A stretch of 56,000 nucleotides of DNA from Candidatus Thermoflexus japonica (GCA_002898735.1 BEHY01000008.1:1-56000), one strand, 5' to 3'. Shown: positions 25,362 through 33,877, counted from the stretch's first letter. A program made the numbers and translations. Notes: a model not told the origin generated them from the sequence alone.

Positions 25362-26288
25362 TCAATCCCCACCCTCTTCCCTCATCCGCTGAGAAGGCAG
25401 CCGTTCCAGCGCCTGGCTCAACAGAGAGATCTGATCCTCAATGTCCAGCGGACGCGCCGGGAGGAGCACGCTGAGCGTCGTCCCCTGCTCCTCCTCGCTA
25501 CGAATAAACAGATCCCCGCCCAGCGCCTGCGCCGCGCGCTTGGCAATGACCAGGCCCAGGATCGCAGGGTCGACATGGGATCGGGTCTGCTGGGGATAAA
25601 GACCCTCCACAGCCCCCTCGTTCAGCCAGGCCAGGATCTCTCGAGATAAGCTCAGATGAGGGTCCAGGATCTCCACCAGCAGAACCGGCTCCTTCACATG
25701 CCCCCGGATCTCCATCCTTCCCCCCTCCGGGTGGATGGCGAGCAGGAAATCCAGCAGGGTGCGCAGGATATAAGAACCGTATGGCCCATCCACCGCGGTT
25801 TGAGCGGCCTCTGGGGGCAAATGAATGTGGAGCTCGACGCTTTTTTCGGACATCACCGGCTCGTGGACCCGGATGAGATCCTGGATCAACTGGCCCAGGG
25901 GAATAGGCTCCACGAAGGCGATCGGTTGACGATGGAGCTCAGCGAAAGCAGCCAGGGGAGCCACGTAATCCAGCAGGCGATAGGCCCCCCGCAGGGCCGC
26001 CTGGATCATTCGGACAGACTCCGCATCACCCCGGGCTTTCAGATGCCCCAGAGCGGCCTCCAGGAAGCCGATCACCAGACCCAGCGGCTGGCGGAGCTCG
26101 GCACTCGCTCGAGCAATAAAGGAAGTCTTGAGCTCGTCCAGATCCCTTAACCGCCGATAGGCATGCTCCAGCTCCTCTCGTCTGGCCCGCTCCTGTTCAT
26201 AGAGCCCTCGAAGCTCCCGAAACGCGGAAAGCACCTGGTGCTCCAGGCGAGAGAGCCATTCGTCCGGCGTCAGATGGGGACGGCTCAT
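25362..26288 (-). CDS. degenerate histidine-kinase-like protein (pseudokinase)
   Basis: A 308-residue soluble protein. A coiled coil (residues 10-55) leads to a HisKA-like helix: LKTSFIARASAELRQPLG, which is the F-x-A-x-x-S-H-E-L-R-x-P-L phosphoacceptor box, but the histidine is Ala63. The following ATPase-like half (about residues 115-300) has ILRTLLDFLLA in place of the N-box (no asparagines) and lacks the DxGxG G1 box; a late QGTTLSVLLP resembles the G2/T end. It should therefore not autophosphorylate and may bind or regulate a partner. The ATG at 26288 has AGGAG upstream. A strong promoter precedes it. Confidence 0.75.
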   Translation of the reverse strand: MSRPHLTPDEWLSRLEHQVLSAFRELRGLYEQERARREELEHAYRRLRDLDELKTSFIARASAELRQPLGLVIGFLEAALGHLKARGDAESVRMIQAALRGAYRLLDYVAPLAAFAELHRQPIAFVEPIPLGQLIQDLIRVHEPVMSEKSVELHIHLPPEAAQTAVDGPYGSYILRTLLDFLLAIHPEGGRMEIRGHVKEPVLLVEILDPHLSLSREILAWLNEGAVEGLYPQQTRSHVDPAILGLVIAKRAAQALGGDLFIRSEEEQGTTLSVLLPARPLDIEDQISLLSQALERLPSQRMREEGGD

Positions 26289-26322
26289 CCATCGCTCCTG
26301 CGGAAAGAAAGATCGTGTTTCT

Positions 26323-26351
26323 ATTTTAACTTCATTTTTGGAAAGAAACAA
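26323..26351 (-). promoter_or_regulatory. promoter of the kinase-like gene
   Basis: On the minus strand TTGTTT (26351-26346), a 17-nt spacer and TAAAAT (26328-26323). It would start about 28 nt before the ATG at 26288. It sits in an AT-rich island in otherwise GC-rich DNA. Confidence 0.6.
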
Positions 26352-26589
26352 CCACCATGGAAAGCGAGAGCCCTCCGGCAATCTCCTGTTCCGATGGGGA
26401 AGGAGCCCTTCCCCGGATGGACAGTAAATGGGGATATGAGTCAAAATGGCTCTGTTGCCGTGACTACCTCTACCCCCTCACCCCTTCCTCCAGAGACAGG
26501 GGGATGAGGGGGGCCAGGGGCCCAGCGGCCCGGTAGGGCAGGCCGTTACCTGCCGCCCATCCTTGCTGCGCATTCGACGGGGTTGGAGG

Positions 26590-28188
26590 ATGGACCATCG
26601 GGAGCGATTCCAGAGGCTGATCCGGCGGGTCTCCCCGTGGGAGATCGAAACCTTCCACTTGGCCCGCGATGCGATGATCATCGCGGCAGGCAATATCACC
26701 AGCCGCCTCATCGGACTGCTTCGGGAGACCGTCAAGAGCGAGCTGTTCGGATCCACCGGACCCCTGAGCGCCTTCGAGGCCGCCGCCGTGGTCCCGATCC
26801 AGCTCTACGATCTCCTGGTCGGCGGGATGGTGAGCTCCGCCCTGGTCCCGGTGTTCCGGGAATATGCGGATCGGCTTCCAGAGCTCCGGCGGCTGGCCGG
26901 CGCGGTCCTGATCTGGGTCTGGCTGATGATGGGCCTCGCCGTGCTCCTCGTGGAGCTCGCCGCGGGGCCGGTGGCCTGGTTGCTCGCAGGCGGCCTGGAC
27001 CCCGGGCTGCTGAGTCTCACAGCGGCACTGCTCCGCTGGACGATCCTGGCCGTCTGGTGGATCGCGACCGCGGGAGTGATCAGCGGGCTCCTTCAGGCGT
27101 TCCAGCGGTTCACCCTTCCCGCCTTCACCGCCGCGGTTTTCAACGCCGCCATAGTCGCGGCAGCGCTTCTGTTGGGGGAACGGCTGGGCGTGACCGCCCT
27201 GGCCCTGGGGATGGTGGCCGGATCCATCTTCCAGGTTCTGTTACAGCTTCCCGCCCTGCATGGCCTGTGGCCTCAGCTGTCCTGGTATCACCCGGCCCTG
27301 TTGCGCATCCTTCAGCTCTACTCCCCCGTGGTCTTCGGCCTGGCCGTCAACCAGATCGCCATCCTGCTGAGCTATCACCTGGCCTCTCGCACCGGCCCGA
27401 ACAGCATCGCCTGGATGCGCTATGCCACCACGTTGATCCAGTTCCCCCTGGGCCTGATCGTGACGGCCATCTCGGTGGCGATCCTTCCCCGCCTTTCACG
27501 CCTGAGCGTGGAGGCCCGCCAGGGGAAAGAAAGCATGGAGCCCTTCCGTGCCACCCTGGTGGCCGGATTGCGCATGGTGATCGTCCTGATCGTCCCCGCC
27601 GCTTTCGGCCTGTATGTGCTGGCGGACCCGGCCATCGATCTCCTGTTCCAGCATGGCCGTTTCACCGCAACGGATACCGCGGTGGTGGCCGGGGTGCTGC
27701 GCGGGTATCTTCCCGGCCTGATCTTCGCCGCGATCGATCAGCCCCTGGTTTTCGCCTTCTACGCCCGTCAGGATACCCTCACCCCCGCCGTGGTGGGCTT
27801 AATCTGCAACGTGGGGATCTATCTGGCGGCTGCCCTGGCCCCCACCCTCTTCCGCCCCCTTCAGGTGACGGATCTGGCGGTGGCCAACTCGGTGCAATGG
27901 GCTGCCCACGCGTTGCTGATGAGCATCCTGCTGGTCCGCCAGGTGGGGCCTATGGGCTCCTACGGCCTGGGCCGATGGGGGCTGCGCGTCCTGATCGCCT
28001 CGCTCGTTATGGCCCTGGGGATCGCGTTCGTATGGCCCCGAATGCTTCCGCCGGTTCCTCCATCTACCCATCTGGAGGAAGCGGTCCGCCTGTTCATGGC
28101 GGGCGGTTTCGGTTTATTGATCTACATCCTGACCCTGGGAGGGCTCGCCTGGCTCTCCGCTTTCCGGTGGTCCTGGATCCGCCCGTAG
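26590..28188 (+). CDS. murJ: lipid II flippase MurJ
   Basis: MurJ is a MOP-superfamily transporter that flips the peptidoglycan precursor lipid II across the cytoplasmic membrane. The 532-residue protein has about 13-14 membrane segments and the family hallmarks AAGNITSRLIGLLRE (near the N terminus, the arginine of the central cavity) and LFQHGRFTATDT in TM9 region. The ATG at 26590 gives the family N terminus; the adjoining GGAGG lies immediately before it, so an upstream TTG at 26563 cannot be excluded. The gene is divergent from the kinase-like gene. Confidence 0.93.
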   Translation: MDHRERFQRLIRRVSPWEIETFHLARDAMIIAAGNITSRLIGLLRETVKSELFGSTGPLSAFEAAAVVPIQLYDLLVGGMVSSALVPVFREYADRLPELRRLAGAVLIWVWLMMGLAVLLVELAAGPVAWLLAGGLDPGLLSLTAALLRWTILAVWWIATAGVISGLLQAFQRFTLPAFTAAVFNAAIVAAALLLGERLGVTALALGMVAGSIFQVLLQLPALHGLWPQLSWYHPALLRILQLYSPVVFGLAVNQIAILLSYHLASRTGPNSIAWMRYATTLIQFPLGLIVTAISVAILPRLSRLSVEARQGKESMEPFRATLVAGLRMVIVLIVPAAFGLYVLADPAIDLLFQHGRFTATDTAVVAGVLRGYLPGLIFAAIDQPLVFAFYARQDTLTPAVVGLICNVGIYLAAALAPTLFRPLQVTDLAVANSVQWAAHALLMSILLVRQVGPMGSYGLGRWGLRVLIASLVMALGIAFVWPRMLPPVPPSTHLEEAVRLFMAGGFGLLIYILTLGGLAWLSAFRWSWIRP

Positions 28189-28458
28189 GGATTTATCCCG
28201 GGATACAGGCCCCCGAATCGCAGGGGGGACCGATGCGCCTCTCCAACCGCTTGGGGTTAGGAGCCCCCTCGGGCGGCTCCCGCTCCCCGAATCCTCCGGT
28301 GGCGGAAGTCGATAGCGCCCGCTGCGGGAACTCCTTATCCCCCCTGAACGTCTTATCTGTCGGAATCGGCCTCTGGGAGGACCTGGCCGGATCGGGGGAC
28401 CCCGGAGGTCTCCAGCCTGGTGCTGAAATGAGGAGGATCATCTTCCAGGAGGCAGCCT

Positions 28459-29235
28459 ATGAAAGGCCGGCGATGGCTCTGGCTCCTCGGGGTGGGAGGG
28501 ATGATCGGTTGGTTGCTGATCAGCGCGTGCCGCCCCGTCGCTACCCCTTCCAGCGCAGGAGCCTCTCGGGCACCGGATATCCGCGCTGGAGCCCTGGTGA
28601 CCCCGGAGGGGGTTCCCACCGCGCTCACCGTGCTCGGCGTCGGAACGGTGCGGGCACGGCCGGATCAGGCGGTGGTGACGCTGGGGGTGGAAACGGAGGG
28701 CGAGGCGCTCGCCGCAGCCCTGAGCGAGAACAACCGCCGCGCATCGACCGTGCTGGCCGCGCTGAAAGAACATGGGGTCGCCGAGGCGGACATCCAGACC
28801 GCCTCCTTCCAGATCCAGATCGAGGAGCCCCGCGATCCCCAGACCGGCCGGCGGACTGGCCCTCCAGTTTACCGTGTGACCCATGTGTATACGGTCATCT
28901 TTCGGGATCTGGATCGCGTGGGCCAGGGGGTGGATGCGGCCGTCGCAGCGGGGGCCAACCGGGTCGACGCGATCGCCTTCCGGATCGGGGATCCGAACCG
29001 CCTGGCGATGGAGGCCCGGCGGCTGGCGGCGGAGGACGCAAAAGCGCGAGCGCAGGCCCTGGCCGGCGCCCTGGGGGCCCAGCTGGGCCGCATCGTGAGC
29101 ATCACCGAAACCGCCATCCCGCAGCCGGTCCCGATGGCCCGGGCTCCCGCCTTCGCCGAGGCCGCAGCGGTCCCCGTGGCGGCGGGGGAACTGGAGATCA
29201 CCGTTCAGATCCAGGTGACCTGGGAGCTGCGCTAA
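28459..29235 (+). CDS. SIMPL domain (DUF541) lipoprotein
   Basis: A 258-residue envelope protein. The lipobox LISAC (residues 20-24) follows a hydrophobic signal, so it should be a lipoprotein anchored by Cys24. The SIMPL/DUF541 core follows: LTVLGVGTVRARPDQAVVTLGVE, ASTVLAALKEHGVAEADIQT, and the conserved tail AEDAKARAQALAGALG. The family includes E. coli YggE and BP26 and is linked to oxidative stress and channel-like oligomers, but no enzymatic function is known. GGAGG precedes the start by 7 nt. It lies 270 nt downstream of murJ. Confidence 0.9.
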   Translation: MKGRRWLWLLGVGGMIGWLLISACRPVATPSSAGASRAPDIRAGALVTPEGVPTALTVLGVGTVRARPDQAVVTLGVETEGEALAAALSENNRRASTVLAALKEHGVAEADIQTASFQIQIEEPRDPQTGRRTGPPVYRVTHVYTVIFRDLDRVGQGVDAAVAAGANRVDAIAFRIGDPNRLAMEARRLAAEDAKARAQALAGALGAQLGRIVSITETAIPQPVPMARAPAFAEAAAVPVAAGELEITVQIQVTWELR

Positions 29236-29337
29236 CGCAGGATCCCCTCCTCTCCCCCACAACCCTTTGAGCCGGGCGGTGCACACCATTGAAGGTGGCC
29301 TGCACCGCCCGTCCCCCTTTCAGAAAGGCCCTCGCCC

Positions 29338-29793
29338 CTATGAAGCCGCTTCTGTCAGGAGGCGGCGCACGATCTCCTGCACTTCCCGGCCATCCGCCCG
29401 GCCACGGACCCTGGGCATCAACCGCTTCATCACCTCTCCCAGCTGAGCCGGGGAAGTGGCGCCGATCTCCGCGATCACCTCGCGCGCCATCGCCTCAATT
29501 TCCTCCCGGGTCAGCGGCTGGGGAAGATAAGCGAGCAGGGCCTCGAGCTCCGCCCGCTCCGCCATGAGCCGATCCGGCCGGTTAGCCCTTTCCAGCTCCT
29601 CCAGGGTCTCCCGACGCCGCTTGACCTCGTTCTGAAGCACCCGCAGGATCTCATCCTCGCTGAGGGGGCGGGCAGCTTCCACCTCCGCCATGCGGATGGC
29701 CAGCAACGCCATCCGGATGGCCGTCTTGCGGGGCTCATCCCCCGCACGCATCGCCGCCTTCAGATCCTCCTGGAGCCGTTCCTTCAGACCCAT
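29338..29793 (-). CDS. GatB/YqeY domain-containing protein
   Basis: A 151-residue YqeY-type protein with the domain in isolation. MGLKERLQEDLKAAMRAGDEPRKTAIRM is the typical start, and the C-terminal helical GatB tail domain (GATSPAQLGEVMKRLMPRVRGRADGREVQEIVRRLL) is complete. In GatB the domain contacts tRNA(Gln/Asn); the role of free YqeY is uncertain. The start has GGGAGGGAG upstream. The gene is divergent from the DUF3054 gene, with a TTCGGA-N17-TATACC promoter candidate in the gap. Confidence 0.95.
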   Translation of the reverse strand: MGLKERLQEDLKAAMRAGDEPRKTAIRMALLAIRMAEVEAARPLSEDEILRVLQNEVKRRRETLEELERANRPDRLMAERAELEALLAYLPQPLTREEIEAMAREVIAEIGATSPAQLGEVMKRLMPRVRGRADGREVQEIVRRLLTEAAS

Positions 29794-29953
29794 CGACTCC
29801 CTCCCTCTCTGAAAGGCTCCACTCCAGTCTGTCTCGTTGCGGACGGTATAGCAAGTCCAGAGGTTTTTCCGAAGCGGGACTGAAACCCAACGGTCCCTGA
29901 AAACCCCAGGTATAATGAATGTGAAGCAGTCCCTTCATCTGCAGGAGCCCGCC

Positions 29954-30364
29954 GTGAGCCGGCAGCGATGGATCCTGTGGGGTGGCGATCTCTTGGTTTT
30001 CTTGCTCTTTGCGGCCCTCGGGCGGGCCAGCCATGGCCTGCTCAACGAGGGTCCGGTGCTCTGGGGCATCGTGCGGGCGGCGGCCCCCTTTTTCCTCGCC
30101 TGGGCGATGGTCGCGTGGGTGGCCCGCCTGGATCGCGTGGATCCCGCGCGCTCGCCGGGTCAGGTAACGCTGCGGGTCGGATTTGCCTGGCTGGGGGCAG
30201 GGATCCTCGGACTGATCCTCCGGAGCCTGGCCCTGGGCCGTCCAGCTCCGCTGCCCTTCGCCGCAATCACCCTGACCGGCAATGGGCTCCTGCTGATCCT
30301 CTGGCGATGGCTTCTGCAGACGTGGATCATACGCCGGCAGGGAGCACGACTTGCGGAAAAATAG
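29954..30364 (+). CDS. DUF3054 family membrane protein
   Basis: A 136-residue membrane protein with four hydrophobic segments, and motifs of DUF3054: GGDLLVFLLFAALGRASHG at the start and FAWLGAGILGLILRSLALG. Its function is unknown; the family is widespread in Actinobacteria and Chloroflexota. I start it at GTG 29954 because GGAG lies 6 nt upstream and because TATAAT at 29911-29916 overlaps the upstream ATG at 29915, which would put the first ATG inside the promoter. Confidence 0.75.
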   Translation: MSRQRWILWGGDLLVFLLFAALGRASHGLLNEGPVLWGIVRAAAPFFLAWAMVAWVARLDRVDPARSPGQVTLRVGFAWLGAGILGLILRSLALGRPAPLPFAAITLTGNGLLLILWRWLLQTWIIRRQGARLAEK

Positions 30365-30489
30365 TCCCTCTCCTGGGGCCTCCTTTCAGGGTCCAGGGGA
30401 TGCTTCTGGCGACCTCGGGCCCTGAAGCCCTCAGGGGAGAAATCAATGGCGCAATTCCTCAGGACGGGAAATGAAACCGGAGCGTCGCG

Positions 30490-30750
30490 ATGAATTCAGC
30501 GGAGGCGCTTGCTCGGATTCAGGAAGTGAAGCGACGGCGAGAGGCCGAGCTGTTGCGCAAGGCGAACGTGGTGGCCGTGGGGATTGGCTATCGGCAGCGG
30601 GGCGGCCGCTCCACGGATGAGCTCTGCCTCGTGGTCTCCGTCCGCCGCAAGGTCCCGCTCGAAGCCCTGGCGCCGGAGGATCGCATTCCCCCGGAGATCG
30701 ATGGGGTGCCGGTGGATGTCCAGGAGGTGGGCACCCTGCGAGCATTATAG
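30490..30750 (+). CDS. small protein resembling the N-terminal region of trypsin-like peptidases
   Basis: An 86-residue protein: a charged helix (residues 1-25), then NVVAVGIGYRQRGGRSTDELCLVVSVRRK and IPPEIDGVPVDVQEVG. This NVVAVGIG ... PVDVQEVG arrangement is what I associate with the start of some secreted S1-type peptidases, but the peptidase domain itself is missing, so the protein is a stand-alone domain or remnant. GGAG lies 7 nt before the ATG. It is 41 nt upstream of the Cas4-like gene. Confidence 0.55.
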   Translation: MNSAEALARIQEVKRRREAELLRKANVVAVGIGYRQRGGRSTDELCLVVSVRRKVPLEALAPEDRIPPEIDGVPVDVQEVGTLRAL

Positions 30751-30791
30751 AGTTGCAGCGCTCGTGCACTGCGTGGCATGGGGAATCCAGG

Positions 30792-31301
30792 ATGCTGACG
30801 GCGGGTGTTTTCCTGCTGCTGCTGGCGCTGGCCATCGGAAGCCTCGGATGGCTTCTCCGGCGATGGACGGACCTTCCGCGCGGTGAGGTCGTGGAGGAAG
30901 ACATGTCCGGTGCCAGAACCTCCCCTCCGCTCTTTGCCCCTCGTTACGGTTTGATCGGCAGGCCGGATTACCTGATCCGGCAGGGGAAAATGATCATTCC
31001 AGTGGAAGTGAAAACCACTCCGGCTCCTCGTTATCCATATCCCTCCCACATCATGCAGCTGATCGCCTATTGCCTGCTGGTGGAAGAAACGACTGGTGTT
31101 CGCCCGCCATACGGATGGATCCGCTATCGGGATCGGGCCTTCCGCGTGGAATATACCTCCGAGCTTCGGCAGGAGCTTCTTGGGGTTCTGGCCTCCATGC
31201 GGCGGGATCTGGGACGCGGAGAGGCGCATCGCCAGCATCGATCGCCCGCCCGCTGTCGCGCATGCGGGTTCCAGGCGATCTGCGAGGAATCCATAGGCTG
31301 A
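30792..31301 (+). CDS. Cas4/Dna2-like PD-(D/E)XK nuclease with N-terminal membrane anchor
   Basis: A 169-residue protein. Residues 4-22 form a single hydrophobic segment (LTAGVFLLLLALAIGSLGW). The nuclease core then shows GRPDYLI (the conserved Asp), IPVEVKTT (the E-x-K active site) and HIMQLIAYCLLVEE (the Q-x3-Y motif), the order of the Cas4 family. The C terminus has C-x2-C-x5-C (CRACGFQAIC), three of the four cysteines of the Cas4 Fe-S cluster; the N-terminal cysteine is absent. No CRISPR array or cas gene is present in the window. A stand-alone DNA-repair or defence role is possible. The ATG at 30792 has CAGG(A) upstream; a longer frame begins at 30753. Confidence 0.75.
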   Translation: MLTAGVFLLLLALAIGSLGWLLRRWTDLPRGEVVEEDMSGARTSPPLFAPRYGLIGRPDYLIRQGKMIIPVEVKTTPAPRYPYPSHIMQLIAYCLLVEETTGVRPPYGWIRYRDRAFRVEYTSELRQELLGVLASMRRDLGRGEAHRQHRSPARCRACGFQAICEESIG

Positions 31302-31369
31302 GCGGATCGGCTTCGCCCCCGCCTCCAGGCTCCCGCGAGAGAGCGGGCGCGTAGCCTCTCCAGGAACGT

Positions 31370-32149
31370 TCAGACTGTCCGACCTGGATCCGGACCCTGT
31401 GGATTCCGTTGCAGGAAACGCTCCAGAGCGGCCCAGTGAGCTGGAGCCGCCCAGAGACGAGCGAATCGCTCGCGCTCAAGCTGCAGGGCTTCATGGAAGG
31501 GAAGCAAATCCCCATCCCGGATCACCGCCTTGATCGCCTGCACGGCCTCGGGATCCCAGCGCAGGATCTCCCGGGCCAGAGCGAGGGCTTCGGCAAGCGC
31601 CTGACCGGCGGGGGCCAGGCGCTCAACCAGCCCCAGGCGGAATGCCTCCTCCGCGCGGATCCGGCGGGCCGTCAGGAGAAGCTCCAGCGCCCGGCCGGGC
31701 CCCACCCGTCGGCGCAGACGCTGCCCTCCACCCCACCCGGGAGTGAGGGCCCAGGTGACCTGCACGAAAGCCAGATCGGCATCTTCGGCCATCACCCGCA
31801 GATCGCAGGCCAGCGCCACCTCCACGCCACCCCCCCGCGCGGGCCCATTGATGGCTGCGATGCTGATCCACGGGGCCTCCTCCAGCTGGCGCAACGCCTC
31901 GCCCATGACCTGCCCCAGCCGATAGCCATCCGCCTCGGTGCGATAATGTGCCATCTCATAAAGATCCGCTCCGGAGAGGAAAGCTCCTTCCGCGCCGGTG
32001 AGGATCACCACCCGCAGCGCAGGATCCCGGGCCGCCTCCTCCACCGCCCGGGCGAAGGCCTGCATGGTGGCCCAGTCCATCGCGTTCCGCCGCTGCGGCC
32101 GATCCACAACCCAGATCGCAAGCTCCCCCTGGCGTTCCACCCGTAACAT
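31370..32149 (-). CDS. enoyl-CoA hydratase/isomerase family protein
   Basis: A 259-residue crotonase-fold protein. The oxyanion hole strands are AFLSGADLYEM and INGPARGGGVEVALACDLRV. In the catalytic region, the Glu/Asp of classical hydratases is at WALTPGWGGGQRLRRRVG: the usual PExGLxPGxGGTQRL has a T-P-G-W-G-G-G-Q variant. Residue 114-like Glu is replaced in part (QVTWALTP in place of PE), so hydratase activity is uncertain and isomerase or hydrolase activity is possible. It starts at 32149 with GGAG 7 nt upstream. It lies downstream of the sigma factor gene, beyond a terminator. Confidence 0.85.
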   Translation of the reverse strand: MLRVERQGELAIWVVDRPQRRNAMDWATMQAFARAVEEAARDPALRVVILTGAEGAFLSGADLYEMAHYRTEADGYRLGQVMGEALRQLEEAPWISIAAINGPARGGGVEVALACDLRVMAEDADLAFVQVTWALTPGWGGGQRLRRRVGPGRALELLLTARRIRAEEAFRLGLVERLAPAGQALAEALALAREILRWDPEAVQAIKAVIRDGDLLPFHEALQLERERFARLWAAPAHWAALERFLQRNPQGPDPGRTV

Positions 32150-32273
32150 GGGCAGGCTCCCTCCGGACGAAGATCTGGAACAGGATGGGGAGAACCCTAC
32201 GCGGGGGGACAGGCCAGCTTGTCGAAGGCAGCCGGTCTGCCCCCCGAAGGCCCGAGGAGGAGATCGACGTCTC

Positions 32274-32317
32274 CAATAAAAACAAGAGGCCGGCGACGCG
32301 TCCGGCATGCCGGCCTC
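32274..32317 (-). terminator. rho-independent terminator of the sigma factor gene
   Basis: On the minus strand GAGGCCGGC (32317-32309) pairs with GCCGGCCTC (32294-32286), followed by TTGTTTTTATT. It lies 22 nt after the sigma factor stop codon. Confidence 0.85.
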
Positions 32318-32338
32318 TCAACCCTTATCGGAGGAGGC

Positions 32339-33415
32339 TCAGGCGGCCTTCAGGAACTCCCGCATCTGGCGCACCTTGAGCTGCTTGCGCAGATAGCGCA
32401 GGGCCTCCGCTTCGATCTGACGGATCCGCTCCCGGCTCAGCCCGAACCGCTGAGCGACCTCCTCCAGGGTGTAGGATCGCCCATCCTCGAATCCATAGCG
32501 AAGCCGGAGAACCCGAGCGTGGCGGCTGGGCAACTCGTTCAGGATCTCCTCGATCTGTTCTCGCAACAGCTGATCCGCCACCACCTCATCCGGAGCCGGG
32601 CTCTCCACGTCCCGGATCGCTCCCTCCAGCGTGGTCTCGCCCTCGTCGTCCATGGGCTCTTCCAGAGAGAGCAACGGCCGGGCGGCGTTCCAGAGCCACT
32701 CCACCTTATCGGTCTCTGTGCCCAGCCGCTCCGCGACCTCTTCCGGCGTGGCCGGCCGGCCGGCCTCCTGCTCGATCTGATGGGCGATCCGCTGGGCCTT
32801 TCGCAACTGCTCCTGAGCGTGGATCGGCAGGCGGATCGTCCGGGCTTGCATCGCCAGCGCCCGGGTGATCGCCTGACGGATCCACCAGGTGGCATAAGTC
32901 GAGAAGCGGCGGCCCCGCTTGGGATCGAAACGCTCCACGGCCTTCATCAGGCCCAGGTTCCCCTCCTGGATCAGGTCCAGCAGGGGCACCCCGAGGCCCT
33001 GATATTTCTTGGCCACGCTGATCACCAGTCGGAAGTTCGAGGTGATCAACTTCTCGCGAGCCTGGCGGCCTTCTTCCACCAACCGTTCCAGACGCTTGCG
33101 GACCTCTGGTGGAAGATTTCCATCGCGAGCCAGGCGACGGGCAGCCTCTCGCCCGCGGGCCATCCGCGTGGCCAGCTCCTTTTCCTCCTCGGCGGTGAGC
33201 AGAGGGTGATCGGTGACCTCCCGAAAGTAAAGGGAGATCAGATCCCGATCCTCCGCCAGCTCACCCAGGACCGGGAGGGACGTCTCCTCATCCAGTTCAG
33301 GTTCCAGGTCGAGCTCCTCCAGCGCCGCGTCCTCCTCCCAGGGCTCGGCCCAGAACTCCTCGTTTTCCAGCTCCTCCTCCTCATCCGGGAGGATGGGGCG
33401 GTTTCGACGCTCCAT
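32339..33415 (-). CDS. sigA: primary (group 1-like) RNA polymerase sigma factor
   Basis: A 358-residue sigma-70 family factor. An acidic N-terminal tail (residues 5-45) replaces region 1.1. Region 1.2 (DLISLYFREV), region 2 (NFRLVISVAKKYQGLGVPLLDLIQEGNLGLMKAVERFDP, then RFSTYATWWIRQAITRA), region 3 (TIRLPIHAQEQL...) and region 4 (RHARVLRLRYGFEDGRSYTLEEVAQRFGLSRERIRQIEAEALRYLRK) are all complete. The sequence matches RpoD/SigA type and short primary sigma factors. The start at 33415 has AAGGAGGT. It lies directly downstream of the 16S-5S-tRNA locus, separated by a terminator, on the same strand. Confidence 0.93.
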   Translation of the reverse strand: MERRNRPILPDEEEELENEEFWAEPWEEDAALEELDLEPELDEETSLPVLGELAEDRDLISLYFREVTDHPLLTAEEEKELATRMARGREAARRLARDGNLPPEVRKRLERLVEEGRQAREKLITSNFRLVISVAKKYQGLGVPLLDLIQEGNLGLMKAVERFDPKRGRRFSTYATWWIRQAITRALAMQARTIRLPIHAQEQLRKAQRIAHQIEQEAGRPATPEEVAERLGTETDKVEWLWNAARPLLSLEEPMDDEGETTLEGAIRDVESPAPDEVVADQLLREQIEEILNELPSRHARVLRLRYGFEDGRSYTLEEVAQRFGLSRERIRQIEAEALRYLRKQLKVRQMREFLKAA

Positions 33416-33502
33416 GGCAACCTCCTTTGGGTCGCCGAGACCCTTTGGGAATCCTACGCACCAGAGATCCCTTGTGGGCACAATGGAATGTGGAGATAGA
33501 GA

Positions 33503-33540
33503 AGAGAAAAGGGGCGAGCGGTCACGTTACCGTCCGCCCT
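33503..33540 (-). terminator. terminator of the rRNA locus
   Basis: On the minus strand GGGCGGACGGT (33539-33529) pairs with ACCGCTCGCCC (33522-33512), a stem with an internal mismatch, followed by CTTTTCTCTTC. It follows the tRNA-fMet gene. Confidence 0.7.
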
Positions 33541-33621
33541 TCCCACAGGGGTGCAGGAGGAGGATCTGGCGGAACCCACAGAATAACGGTGCGGCGCGAA
33601 ATCACGCCGCAGCTTTCATAG

Positions 33622-33693
33622 TTGCGGGGGCGGGATTCGAACCCGCGACCTCCAGGTTATGAGCCTGGCGAGCTACCGCTGCTCCACCCCGCG
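33622..33693 (-). tRNA. initiator tRNA-fMet (CAT)
   Basis: The gene has 5' CGCGGGG and 3' CCCCGCA, so position 1 (C) and position 72 (A) are unpaired, the hallmark of a bacterial initiator. The anticodon CAT is in CTCATAA. The anticodon stem reads CCAGG/CCTGG, so the usual three G:C pairs at 29-31 are A:U, G:C, G:C. No CCA is encoded (CTA follows). It is 10 nt after the 5S gene. Confidence 0.93.
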
Positions 33694-33703
33694 GCGCAAC
33701 CAT

Positions 33704-33825
33704 TCCCCTGGCAACGGCCTACTCTCCCAGAGGGTCGCCCCTCCAGTACCATCAGCGCTGGCGGGCTTAACTTCCGGGTTCGGGATGGGACCGGGTGTTT
33801 CCCCGCCGCTCGAGTCACCAGGGGA
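33704..33825 (-). rRNA. rrf: 5S ribosomal RNA
   Basis: The minus strand reads TCCCCTGGTGACTCGAGC at the 5' end, the core CCCGAACCCGGAAGTTAAGC and TGATGGTACTGGAG, and the closing CCAGGGGA that pairs with the 5' end. It is about 120 nt long and follows the 16S gene by about 165 nt. No 23S gene intervenes. Confidence 0.93.
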
Positions 33826-33847
33826 ATGGCGAGACGTTCCACATGGA

Positions 33848-33877
33848 GCACCTTAACAACTGAATTGTGGCAGGAAG
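33848..33877. repeat. 16S processing-stem inverted repeat, 3' flank
   Basis: A 30-nt sequence that is the exact reverse complement of 35637-35666. The pair flanks the 16S gene and would form the RNase III processing stem in the precursor RNA. Confidence 0.9.

Noticed and set aside
26583..29270. An 895-codon plus-strand open frame across murJ and the SIMPL gene
   Set aside because: It overlaps two well supported genes in another frame, has no recognisable domain and its composition is that of a GC-rich shadow frame.
30490..31301. CRISPR locus near the Cas4-like gene
   Set aside because: No direct repeats or other cas genes are visible in the window.
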